Shown piece by piece: positions 1 through 6,918 of a DNA stretch of 15,953 bases; the first letter of the stretch is position 1; every line of letters begins with the position of its first letter. The notes under the pieces were generated by a model. The model was not told where the DNA came from. It did no database searches and saw only the letters and a program-made list of their open reading frames with translations. Position numbers and translations under genes: made by a program. Origin of the DNA: DASUZD01 sp036377055. Its GTDB lineage: Bacteria; Actinomycetota; Thermoleophilia; Gaiellales; Gaiellaceae. Where the stretch lies: the NCBI GenBank assembly GCA_036377055.1, contig DASUZD010000199.1, positions 1 to 15,953 on the forward strand, read 5' to 3'.

Positions 1-830
1 GGCACGTCCACGAGCGCCGCGATCGCACTCGAGTCGAGGCCGCCCGACAGGCACGCTCCGACCGGCACGCCGCTCCGCATCCGCACGCGGACGGCGTCGC
101 GTAGGAGCTCGCGGAACCGTTCCTCGGCGTCCGGCTTCGGCGTCTCGCCGCCCGGCTCGAAGCGCCAGTACGAGTGGCGCGCGAGCCCGTCCCGCGACCA
201 GACGAGGCACGTCGCCGGCGGGACCGAGCGGACGTTCGCGAAGAAGGTCGCCTCGCCGGCGTCGGTGAACTCGCCGCCGAGGAACCGGCCGATCTCGGTT
301 CGGTCCGGCTCGCGCTCCTCGGGAAACGCCGCCAGGATCGCCTTCGGCTCGGAGGCGAACGCGATCCGGCCGCTCCGCAGCGAGTAGCAGAGCGGCTTGA
401 TCCCGAACCGGTCGCGCGAGAGGACGAGCGAGCGCTCCCGCGCGTCCCAGAGGGCGATTGCCCACATCCCGTTGAAGCGCTCGAACGCGTCGAGGCCCCA
501 CGCGGCGAACGCGTGCAGGACGACCTCGGTGTCGGTGTGCGTGCGGAAGCGCGCGCCGCACGCCTCCAGCTCGCGCCGCAGCTCGACGTAGTTGTGGATC
601 TCGCCGTTGTAGGTGAGCCAAAGGCCGCGGTCGGGCAGGCCCATCGGCTGGTCGCCCGCCGGTGTCGGGTCGACGACGGCGAGCCGGCGGTTGGCGAGCC
701 CGACGTCGCCGTCGAGCCAGACGCCCGAGCCGTCCGGGCCGCGATGGCGCAGGATCTCGCCCATCCGCTCGAGCGCTTCGCGCGCGACCGGCGCGGCCGA
801 GCGGTCCCAGATGCCGGCGATGCCGCACAC
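1..830 (-). CDS. asnB: Asparagine synthase (glutamine-hydrolysing), N-terminal part
   Basis: Class II amidotransferase: the N-terminal Ntn-hydrolase domain releases ammonia from glutamine and the C-terminal PP-loop domain adenylates aspartate, or another carboxylate, for amidation. Translation from GTG at 830 begins M-C-G-I-A-G-I-W, so Cys2 is the catalytic nucleophile, which fixes the start. RHRGPDG, YNGEIHNY and SRDRFGIKPL follow in family order. The PP-loop motif LSGGLDSSA lies just before the cut edge. About 276 codons are present; the family is usually 550-650 aa, so roughly half is missing to the left. The gene diverges from the Mur-ligase-like gene at 846 with only 15 bp between start codons. 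Some actinobacterial AsnB homologues (LtsA) amidate meso-diaminopimelate in peptidoglycan rather than free aspartate. The Mur-ligase neighbour makes that worth considering, but the sequence does not decide it. The family call is secure; the substrate is not. Confidence 0.93.
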   Translation of the reverse strand, partial: MCGIAGIWDRSAAPVAREALERMGEILRHRGPDGSGVWLDGDVGLANRRLAVVDPTPAGDQPMGLPDRGLWLTYNGEIHNYVELRRELEACGARFRTHTDTEVVLHAFAAWGLDAFERFNGMWAIALWDARERSLVLSRDRFGIKPLCYSLRSGRIAFASEPKAILAAFPEEREPDRTEIGRFLGGEFTDAGEATFFANVRSVPPATCLVWSRDGLARHSYWRFEPGGETPKPDAEERFRELLRDAVRVRMRSGVPVGACLSGGLDSSAIAALVDV

Positions 831-836
831 TAGAGT
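831..836 (+). promoter_or_regulatory. Putative -10 box of the Mur-ligase-like gene
   Basis: TAGAGT fits TANNNT and lies 9 nt before ATG 846, so a transcript would have a leader of only about 2-3 nt. It directly abuts the start codon of the divergent asparagine synthase. No good -35 box was found. This is a positional inference from one hexamer. Confidence 0.35.
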
Positions 837-845
837 CCGGCCTCG

Positions 846-2078
846 ATGCCGCGGCAACGCACGCTCCGGGGCCGCACGTTTCTGCCCGGCGAGGCGGCGG
901 CGCGCGACGCTCTCCTCGGCGTCGGGCTCGCCGCGGCCCGGATGCATCGGCGCCGGCTCGGCTCGACGGTCTTCGTCGGCGTCACCGGAAGCGCGGGGAA
1001 GTCGACGACGAAGGACCTCGTCGCCGCCGTCCTGCGCACGCAGCTCGAAGGGACGACCACGCCCGGCACCGCCAACCGGATCTCCATCGTCGGGCGGACC
1101 CTCCTTCGCACGCGGCCGCGCCACGACTTCTGCGTCGCCGAGGTGGCGGCCTGGCGGCCCGGAAGCGTCGCCCAGATCGCGCGCGTCCTGCGGCCGCAGA
1201 TCGCGGTCGTAACCAACGTCTGCGCCGACCACCGGAAGGCCTTCCGGACGCTCGAGGAGACCGCTATTGAGAAGGCCGCGCTCGTCGCTGCGGTTCCGGC
1301 AGACGGCGTCGCCGTGCTGAACGCCGACGACCCGCTCGTGCGCGCGATGGCGGAGCGGTTCGCCGGCCGGTCGATCCTCGTCGGCGAGTCGCCGGACGCG
1401 GAGCTCCGGGCTGAGGACGTCCGCTCGCCGTGGCCGTCGAGCCTGAGCTTCACGCTTCGGGCAGGCGACCGTTCGCTGCCGGTGCCGACGCAGCTGCACG
1501 GCCGGTACTGGACGACCGCCGTCCTCGCGGCGCTCGGCGTCGGGCTCGAGCTCGGGATTCCGCTCGAGCGCGCGCTCGAAGCCGTCGCGGCCTTCGAGCC
1601 TCCAGCCGGGCGGATGACGCCGGTCACGGTCGACGGGATCACGTTCCTTCGCGACGACACAAAGGCGCCGCTCTGGTCGTTCGACGCGCTCCACACGTTC
1701 CTCGCCGAGGCGCGCGCCGCGCGGAAGCTCCTCGTCGTGGGGACGATCTCAGACACGCCCGGGGCGATGTCGCGCGTCTACCGACGGGTGGCGAAGCAGT
1801 CGCTCGCGGTCGCGGACGAGGTCGTCTTCGTCGGCCGGAACGCCGCCCACGTCGCGAGGGTCGACGGCGCGGTGCGGACGTTCCCGACCCTCAGCGAGGC
1901 GGCGGCGCACCTCGACCGCGAGCTGCGGCCGGGCGACCTGGTCGTCCTCAAGGGCTCGCGGCGGGCAGACCACCTCGAGCGTCTCGTCCTCGCCCGGACG
2001 ATCGGCAGCCGCTGCTGGCGCGAAGCGTGCGGCCGCGCGTCCGCGTGCGAGGCGTGCCGGCTCTTGCACGTGCCCTAG
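846..2078 (+). CDS. Mur-ligase-family ATP-dependent amide ligase, short MurF-like
   Basis: Mur ligases activate a carboxylate as acyl-phosphate and join it to an amine. The 410-aa product has the P-loop VTGSAGKSTTK (residues 46-56), the central-domain region NVCADHRKAF (124-133) matching the MurF N-(I/V)-x3-H segment, VLNADDP (157-163) and the C-terminal VLKGSRRADHLE (367-378), as in MurF. Two features depart from MurF. First, the P-loop sits near residue 50 instead of about 107, and an in-frame TAG at 831-833 rules out an upstream start, so the UDP-MurNAc-tripeptide-binding N-terminal domain is absent. Second, the MurF DSYNANP motif is replaced by RDDTKAP (269-275). The protein ends in a cluster Cys390, Cys395, Cys401, Cys404. 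It is therefore probably not the cell's MurF but a related ligase of unknown substrate. It ends tail-to-tail with the ANL gene, the stop codons overlapping in CTAG. Confidence 0.85.
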   Translation: MPRQRTLRGRTFLPGEAAARDALLGVGLAAARMHRRRLGSTVFVGVTGSAGKSTTKDLVAAVLRTQLEGTTTPGTANRISIVGRTLLRTRPRHDFCVAEVAAWRPGSVAQIARVLRPQIAVVTNVCADHRKAFRTLEETAIEKAALVAAVPADGVAVLNADDPLVRAMAERFAGRSILVGESPDAELRAEDVRSPWPSSLSFTLRAGDRSLPVPTQLHGRYWTTAVLAALGVGLELGIPLERALEAVAAFEPPAGRMTPVTVDGITFLRDDTKAPLWSFDALHTFLAEARAARKLLVVGTISDTPGAMSRVYRRVAKQSLAVADEVVFVGRNAAHVARVDGAVRTFPTLSEAAAHLDRELRPGDLVVLKGSRRADHLERLVLARTIGSRCWREACGRASACEACRLLHVP

Positions 2079-3643
2079 CGCTCCACATGCAGTGGGAGCA
2101 CCTTCCCGACGCGCGATACCTCGGGCTCGCGACGGACGACCGTGAGCGTGCCGCCGCTCCCCCAGATGTCCGCCATCATCCGCTCGGCAGGGCCTTCCGA
2201 GCCTAGGAACCCGAGCGCAGCCTCCGCGACCGCGACCTCGTCGATCGGGCCCAGCCGGGGCGCGACGGCGAGCAGGATCCGCGAGCGGCCGCGCTCGTCC
2301 TCCGCCTCGACGAGCTGGTAGTCGGTCGGGCCGCCGCCGAAGCGGCGCGGGAGCACGTCCTCGAGGAGCGCGACGAGCTGCGGCCCGACGAAGTGCATGC
2401 CCTCCGTGCTGAGCTTGTCGTAGCTCCGGATCGTGTGCAGCGTGTGCTTCAGGCCGGCCTCGTGGAACGGGCAGCCGCAGCTCGCGCGGCCGTGGACGGC
2501 CGAGTCGCCGATCTCGAGGTTGATCGCGACCTGCGGCGTGAACGGCGAGATCGTCGTCACGAGGAGCGGCCGTACGATGCGGCCGTCGCTGAGCGTTCGC
2601 TCCTCGTCGATCACCGCGATCCGGTCGTCGGCGACGTGCGCGTGGTCGAACGCCTCGCCGGCCGGGCAGGCGAGCGCGAGCGGGCCGCCGAGCTCGGAGA
2701 CGTAGTAGCTGCTCTCCGCACTGGCGCCGGCGCTTCGGATCACTCGGTTCTTCGCCTCGGTGTAGGCCTCGCCGCCGAACGAAAAGAACGCTCCGGCGAG
2801 GTCGAGGCCCGCAGCCCTCGCGGCCTCGCAGACGCGGACGCCCGAGCTCGGCGTCGAGAACAGGACGCCTGGCCCTGACTCCGCCAGCCAGCGCGCGACG
2901 CGAAGCGCCTCCGTCGGCGAGGTCCGCTCCGGCGCCGGCAGCGGCCGCGACGTGCGCCGGCTCGCGCCGACGGTCCAGCTGACGAACGCCGCCCGCCGCA
3001 GCTCACCCGGCCGCCAGCGCGGAACCGTCTGTGCGAACCAGCGCTCGAGCCGAACGCCGGACTTCGACCACCAGAGCGCCCGCCGCATCCCCGCGACGCC
3101 GGGCGGCGCCGGGAACCAGATTGCCGCCCGCCTATCGACGAGGCCGAAGGCGCGCGCGAGCAGCACCGCGTACGCGCTCGACTGGAGCACGTCGCGCAGG
3201 TCGACCCAGAACGTCGTTCCGCCGCGTGAGCGCGAGCCGCCGGTCGAGGCCTGGAAGTGGCCGGTGACGAAACGGTTGGCGAGAGCGCCCCGGTCGATCT
3301 GAAGGCTCCAGTCGCCCCGCCGGACCGGTTCCTTCCCGCGCGTCTCGGCGAGCGAGAGCCAGACCCCCGCCGCGCGGAGGTGACGGAGCGCGGCCTCGAC
3401 CCCGTCTGCGCGCACCAGCGCGGCCACGTCTCCGAGCTCGATGCCGCCCTGCTCGAAGAGAAGCCGGTACGGGCTCCGAGGATCCGCTAAGACGCCGCCG
3501 AGCAAGGTCAGGAAGCGCTCCTCTCGCGTCGCGAGGTCGTGCGCGATCCGGCGGTAAGCGTCCTCGACCGAGAGCGGCTGTGCGAGGAAGCGCGGCAGGC
3601 TGCGCGCGTAGTCCGCGAATCCTCGGAGCTCGGCGAGCGCCAC
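2075..3643 (-). CDS. PaaK-like adenylate-forming enzyme (ANL superfamily)
   Basis: Enzymes related to phenylacetate-CoA ligase, F390 synthetase and LuxE activate a carboxylic acid with ATP as acyl-adenylate, usually for thioester formation. The 522-aa product shows a Ser/Thr/Gly phosphate-binding segment ASTGGSRSRGG (132-142), FSFGGEAYTEA (287-297), YYVSELGG (313-320, equivalent to the A5 Y-x-x-(T/S)-E motif), a Cys-Pro pair as in PaaK proteins near 325, IGD (378-380), a C-x-C-P-F element (389-393) where PaaK has CxCG, YDKLSTEGMHF (408-418, A8-like hinge) and a terminal Lys514 in VGKVLPL (A10 candidate). The core is complete but diverged, so the acid substrate cannot be read. It is the last gene of a three-gene operon. 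GTG at 3643 overlaps the upstream TAG by one base (TAGTG), so translation is probably coupled. LuxE-type acyl transfer instead of CoA ligation is possible. Confidence 0.75.
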   Translation of the reverse strand: MALAELRGFADYARSLPRFLAQPLSVEDAYRRIAHDLATREERFLTLLGGVLADPRSPYRLLFEQGGIELGDVAALVRADGVEAALRHLRAAGVWLSLAETRGKEPVRRGDWSLQIDRGALANRFVTGHFQASTGGSRSRGGTTFWVDLRDVLQSSAYAVLLARAFGLVDRRAAIWFPAPPGVAGMRRALWWSKSGVRLERWFAQTVPRWRPGELRRAAFVSWTVGASRRTSRPLPAPERTSPTEALRVARWLAESGPGVLFSTPSSGVRVCEAARAAGLDLAGAFFSFGGEAYTEAKNRVIRSAGASAESSYYVSELGGPLALACPAGEAFDHAHVADDRIAVIDEERTLSDGRIVRPLLVTTISPFTPQVAINLEIGDSAVHGRASCGCPFHEAGLKHTLHTIRSYDKLSTEGMHFVGPQLVALLEDVLPRRFGGGPTDYQLVEAEDERGRSRILLAVAPRLGPIDEVAVAEAALGFLGSEGPAERMMADIWGSGGTLTVVRREPEVSRVGKVLPLHVER

Positions 3644-4815
3644 TACGAAACGGCCGCCCGCCGGCGCTCGGCTGCTCGCGCCGCTGCGGGCTCGGCGCGT
3701 TCGCGCCCCGTGACGTTGACGAGCACGGTCGCGTCAGCCGGCAGCCGCCTGAGCCGCCGCAGCTTCGCGGCGCCGGCGACCGCGGCCGCCGCGGAGAAGC
3801 ACGGGCGAATCGACTCGAGCTCCTCGACGAGCTCCCGCGCCTCGCGGATCTCGGCCTCGCTCACCGCGACGAACGTGCCGCCGCTCTCGGCGACGATCGC
3901 GTGGACGTACGGGTACGCGCGGGAGGGATCGCCGCGCAGGATCGAGGTCGCGATCCCGGCCGGGCGCGCGACGACGTCCTCCGGCCGGATCCGGCTCGAG
4001 CCGGCCTCCCACGCCGAGACCATCGGCGCGCAGGTCTCCTGCTGGACGCAGAGGAGTCGGGGCAGCCGGTCGGTCAGGCCGAGCCGGCGGAGCTCCTTGG
4101 CCGCCTTGAACACGCCGTAGACGCCCATCGCGCTCGAGACCGCCTGCACGTACCAGTCGATCGGCTCGGGCGCCTGCTCGGCCGCCTCGAGGAACGCGAG
4201 CTTCAGCCCCTCGCGCCGTCCGGGGTTGAAGAAGCCGCCCTCGGAGACGACGCCGTCGTGGCGCGCGAACTCGGCCGCCGCCTCGAACGCCTCGACGAAG
4301 GTGGCGCCGTCGAGCACCGTCTCGACCACCTGGTCGGTGTCCGGCACGTCGACGCGGCTCGCGAACGCCGCCGCGGTGAACAGGTGCATGACCAGACCGG
4401 GGAACCGGGAGATCGCGTGCGCGTACGCCGTCGAGCTGTTCCCCGTCGACGAGGTCGCGAAGGCGCGCACGCCGCGCTCGTACAGGTACGCGAGGGCGAC
4501 CGCGGCCATGCGGTCCTTCGTCGTGCCGGTCGGGAGCACCGTCTCGTCCTTGAGGTAGAGGCGCTCGAGGCCCAGCGCGTCGCCGAGGCGCTCGGCGTGG
4601 ACGGTCGGCGTCGCCGCCGCGCCTTCCGGGAGCAGGGCGCGGTCGCCGACCGGCAGAAGGTCGGCGTAGCGCTCGTACGGGTTGTCCGACTCGCGAAGCC
4701 GCACGTTCTCGAGGTCGTACTCGACCTCCGCGGGCTCACCGCAAGCGGGGCAAAACGGCAGGAAGGCGCCGCCGAGCGGCCTGCGGCAGCCGAGGCAGGC
4801 GACCCGGAAGCTCAC
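3643..4815 (-). CDS. Threonine synthase-like PLP enzyme with N-terminal zinc ribbon
   Basis: Fold-type II PLP enzymes of this group include threonine synthase (O-phosphohomoserine to threonine) and related beta/gamma-eliminating or replacing enzymes. The 390-aa product starts with a zinc ribbon (Cys7, Cys10, Cys22, Cys25). Next comes LKDETVLPTGTTKDR, in which Lys100 is the expected Schiff-base lysine, matching the N-P-T-G-S-F-K-D-R signature of threonine synthases. SSTGNSSTAYAHA (about 120-132) is the phosphate-binding loop. The GTG start at 4815 is chosen because it precedes the zinc ribbon and makes a 4-bp GTGA overlap with the stop of the FAD gene; a longer upstream reading would only translate that gene out of frame. 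Its place between a flavin amine-oxidase-like enzyme and an adenylating enzyme, not with hom/thrB, suggests a specialised role, but true threonine synthase activity cannot be excluded. Confidence 0.85.
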   Translation of the reverse strand: MSFRVACLGCRRPLGGAFLPFCPACGEPAEVEYDLENVRLRESDNPYERYADLLPVGDRALLPEGAAATPTVHAERLGDALGLERLYLKDETVLPTGTTKDRMAAVALAYLYERGVRAFATSSTGNSSTAYAHAISRFPGLVMHLFTAAAFASRVDVPDTDQVVETVLDGATFVEAFEAAAEFARHDGVVSEGGFFNPGRREGLKLAFLEAAEQAPEPIDWYVQAVSSAMGVYGVFKAAKELRRLGLTDRLPRLLCVQQETCAPMVSAWEAGSSRIRPEDVVARPAGIATSILRGDPSRAYPYVHAIVAESGGTFVAVSEAEIREARELVEELESIRPCFSAAAAVAGAAKLRRLRRLPADATVLVNVTGRERAEPAAARAAERRRAAVS

Positions 4816-5918
4816 GCGGCCGGAGCGCCGACCCAGCGCGCGGGGGAGCAGGACGAGATCGGAAGCGCCGTCTCGTCGCGGACGAGGAGCTCGGCTGCAG
4901 CGAGGCCGAGGGCTGCGCCGAGGAGGATTCCTTTGCGGCCGGCACCGCCTGCGACGCAGACGTTGTTCCAGCCGTCGACGCGGCCGACGATCGGGAGCTC
5001 GTCCGGCGTCATCGGGCGCAAGCCGGCGGTGTGCCGCAGAACGCGCGCGTCGGCGAGCGCGGGGACGACGGCCGTCACGCTCTCGAGGATCCGCGCCCGC
5101 GCCGAGGCCGTCGGCTCGGCGTCGAAGCCGACGCGGTCTTCCGTGTCGCCGAGCAGCGCGCGGCCGCCGTCCGCGCGGTAGACCGTCGCCGTGCCGCGGC
5201 CGAGGTCGACGCTCGGCGCGCCGCCCGGCACCTCCACGAGCAGCAGCTCCCCCTTGAGGGGCTCGATCGGAAGCGGCAGGTCGAGCCAGTCCCACCACGC
5301 GCCGGGCGCGAGGACGACCGCGTCGCAGCGCAATAGCCCTGAGTCGAGGACGACGCCGACGACGCGGTCGCCGCGCTCCTCGAGCCCCCGCGCCTCCGCG
5401 TGCAGCGTCGTCGCCCCGAGCGCAACGGCTGCCTCGGCCACGGCCTTCGTGTACGTGCCGCCGTCGACGCGGCGGTTCCCTTCCACGAGGAGGCCGCTGA
5501 TCAGGGTGCTGACGAGCCGCGGCTCGAGCGCCAACGCATCCGCACGCGAGAGCGACCGCGCGGAGAAGCCCGGCGTCTCGTCGTAGGGCCGGCGGGCCGC
5601 CTCGAGCGCGTCGGCGTCGGCGTCGTCCAGCGCGACGTGCAGTCGCCGCGTCGGGTGCAGCGGGACTCCGATCTCGTCGGCGAGCTCGAGGTGGAGCCGG
5701 AACGAGGCGAGCGCCAGCTCCTGGAGCGGTCCCGCGGTCCCGACGCCGTGACAGGGCGCGAGGTTGCCCGCGCTGCGCCCCGACGCCGCGCCGCCGATCT
5801 CGCCGCGCTCGACGAGCGTCGGCCGCGCGCCGAGCCGCGCCACGAAGTACGCCGCGCAGGCGCCCGTGATTCCGCCCCCGACGACGACCACGTGCGGCGT
5901 GTCGCGCGCCTCAGCCAC
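4812..5918 (-). CDS. FAD-dependent oxidoreductase of the DAO family
   Basis: This family (glycine oxidase ThiO, D-amino-acid dehydrogenase DadA, sarcosine oxidase) oxidises the C-N bond of amino acids or amines with FAD. Translation from GTG 5918 gives 368 aa. It opens with the Rossmann dinucleotide fold VVVVGGGITGACAAYF (G14-x-G16-x2-G19) followed by LVERGEIGGAASGRSAGN. The C-terminal GLRPMTPDELPIVGR and NNVCVAGGAGRKGILLG match the DAO motif around the isoalloxazine ring. An ATG 48 bp further upstream is in frame but adds residues without family similarity and runs deep into the divergent gene. It is the first gene of the three-gene minus-strand operon; its TGA overlaps the next GTG by 4 bp. 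An AT-rich patch at 5924-5932 just upstream is the likely promoter -10 region. The substrate is not readable. No signal peptide is seen, so the enzyme is probably cytosolic or peripheral. Confidence 0.88.
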   Translation of the reverse strand: MAEARDTPHVVVVGGGITGACAAYFVARLGARPTLVERGEIGGAASGRSAGNLAPCHGVGTAGPLQELALASFRLHLELADEIGVPLHPTRRLHVALDDADADALEAARRPYDETPGFSARSLSRADALALEPRLVSTLISGLLVEGNRRVDGGTYTKAVAEAAVALGATTLHAEARGLEERGDRVVGVVLDSGLLRCDAVVLAPGAWWDWLDLPLPIEPLKGELLLVEVPGGAPSVDLGRGTATVYRADGGRALLGDTEDRVGFDAEPTASARARILESVTAVVPALADARVLRHTAGLRPMTPDELPIVGRVDGWNNVCVAGGAGRKGILLGAALGLAAAELLVRDETALPISSCSPARWVGAPAA

Positions 5919-6753
5919 GGCGCAGATATTTTCAGAGGCGATCGACGGCGCGAGCGATCTCACCACACCTGCGGCGGGCGCGGAGGGCGACTACTGGAGC
6001 TCCGTGGTCGCGAGCCGGCCTCCCGCGGGAGGAAGCCTCTGGCGCGCCCACAGCGACCAGGTGAACTCCGCGCTCCTCCGCCGGTGGCTCCCGCCGCTCG
6101 CCGGCCTGCGCGTCCTGAAGACCGATCTCTTCGACGAGGCGCTCGCCGCGGGCCTCTATCCGGCTCTCGCACCGGCCGCGCGGGTCGTCGGCATCGACGT
6201 GTCGCCCGCCGTCGTCGCGGCCGCCCGCCGCCGGTACGCGCAGCTCGACGCGGTCGTCGCCGACGTGCGGCGGCTCCCTTTCGACGACGGCGAGTTCGAC
6301 GTCGCTGTCTCGATCTCGACGCTCGACCACTTCGAGTCGCGCGACGACCTCCGGCGCGGCCTCCACGAGCTGCACCGCGTGCTCGCGCCCGGCGGCCGGC
6401 TGGTCGTGACGCTCGACAATGCCCTGAACCCGGTGGTCGCGCTACGGAACCGGCTTCCGCTCCGGCTTCTTCGCAGCGTCGGCGTGGTGCCGTACTTCGT
6501 CGGCGAGACGTGCGGGCCAAGCGGGCTGCGACGGCTGCTCGGCGAGGCCGGCTTTGCAGTCGAGGACACCACCTGCGTGCTGCACTGCCCGCGCGCGCTC
6601 GGCGTTCTGGGCGCGACCCTCGTCGAGCGGCGCGCGGACGACGGTGGGCGGACGCGCTATCTCCGCTTCCTCGAGCGCTTCGAGCGCCTCGACCACGCGC
6701 CGACCCGGAACGTCACCGGGTACTTCGTCGCGGCCCGCGCTACTCGCCGCTAG
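5899..6753 (+). CDS. Class I SAM-dependent methyltransferase
   Basis: The product transfers a methyl group from S-adenosylmethionine to an unidentified acceptor. It shows VVGIDVSPAVVAAARRRYA (acidic end of beta-2 binding the ribose), VVADVRRLPFDDGEFDVAVS (motif II), LDHF and HRVLAPGGRLVVTLDN (post-motif), the order of Methyltransf_11/25 proteins. Motif I is unusual: the expected Gly-rich V-L-D-x-G-x-G is replaced by RVLKTDLFDEALAAGL. A preceding WRAHSDQVN block looks conserved in such proteins and is included. The start is uncertain. GTG 5899 is the closest usual start that keeps the DYW...LWRAHSD region (284 aa), but it overlaps the divergent FAD gene head by 20 bp. GTG 6004 is too far in, and ATC 5941 would suit the TATTTT box at 5927-5932. 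The stop lies 2 bp before the large palindrome at 6756. Confidence 0.82.
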   Translation: MSRASATAQIFSEAIDGASDLTTPAAGAEGDYWSSVVASRPPAGGSLWRAHSDQVNSALLRRWLPPLAGLRVLKTDLFDEALAAGLYPALAPAARVVGIDVSPAVVAAARRRYAQLDAVVADVRRLPFDDGEFDVAVSISTLDHFESRDDLRRGLHELHRVLAPGGRLVVTLDNALNPVVALRNRLPLRLLRSVGVVPYFVGETCGPSGLRRLLGEAGFAVEDTTCVLHCPRALGVLGATLVERRADDGGRTRYLRFLERFERLDHAPTRNVTGYFVAARATRR

Positions 6754-6755
6754 TA

Positions 6756-6918
6756 GGAGGGTCCAGCGAAACACCCTTGAGCCGCCCGGGCCGTGCTGCT
6801 CGCCCCGATGCGGTGTCCTCAGTCGCGCCCGTAGCCTCGGCTACGAACGCTCCCTGCGTCCTTGCCTCGGGACGAGCATCACGGCCCGTGCAGCGAAGGC
6901 CGTTTCACTGGACCCTCC
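6756..6918. repeat. 163-bp imperfect palindrome (long hairpin element)
   Basis: Outer arms 6756-6772 and 6902-6918 are reverse complements at 16 of 17 positions. Inner arms 6787-6836 and 6839-6888 are reverse complements at about 35 of 50 positions, with three more G-U pairs possible in RNA. The tip is GTAGCC-TC-GGCTAC (6831-6844). The outer and inner centres (6837 and 6837.5) coincide almost exactly, so this is one long, near-symmetrical stem with a poorly paired stretch around 6817-6826 and 6849-6858. It fills the gap between two convergent genes, and its right arm supplies the last codons and stop of the kinase gene. There is no T-tract, so a simple intrinsic terminator is not the best description. 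A REP/MITE-like dispersed element or a structured RNA is more likely. Confidence 0.8.

Noticed and set aside
2958..3302. Short plus-strand frames inside the ANL gene
   Set aside because: Antisense to a recognised adenylating enzyme, Arg/Ser/Pro-rich and without ribosome sites or family features.
3580..5181. 533-aa plus-strand open frame opposite the threonine-synthase-like gene
   Set aside because: Low-complexity Arg-rich translation, antisense to well-supported genes with exact overlaps and family motifs.
3643..5298. 551-aa reading of the threonine-synthase-like gene
   Set aside because: The first about 160 residues are an Arg-rich out-of-frame translation of the FAD gene; GTG 4815 with the zinc ribbon and GTGA overlap is the real start.
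6831..6844. GTAGCC-TC-GGCTAC as an ordinary intrinsic terminator
   Set aside because: The loop is only 2 nt, no T-run follows, and the stem is just the tip of a 163-bp palindrome.
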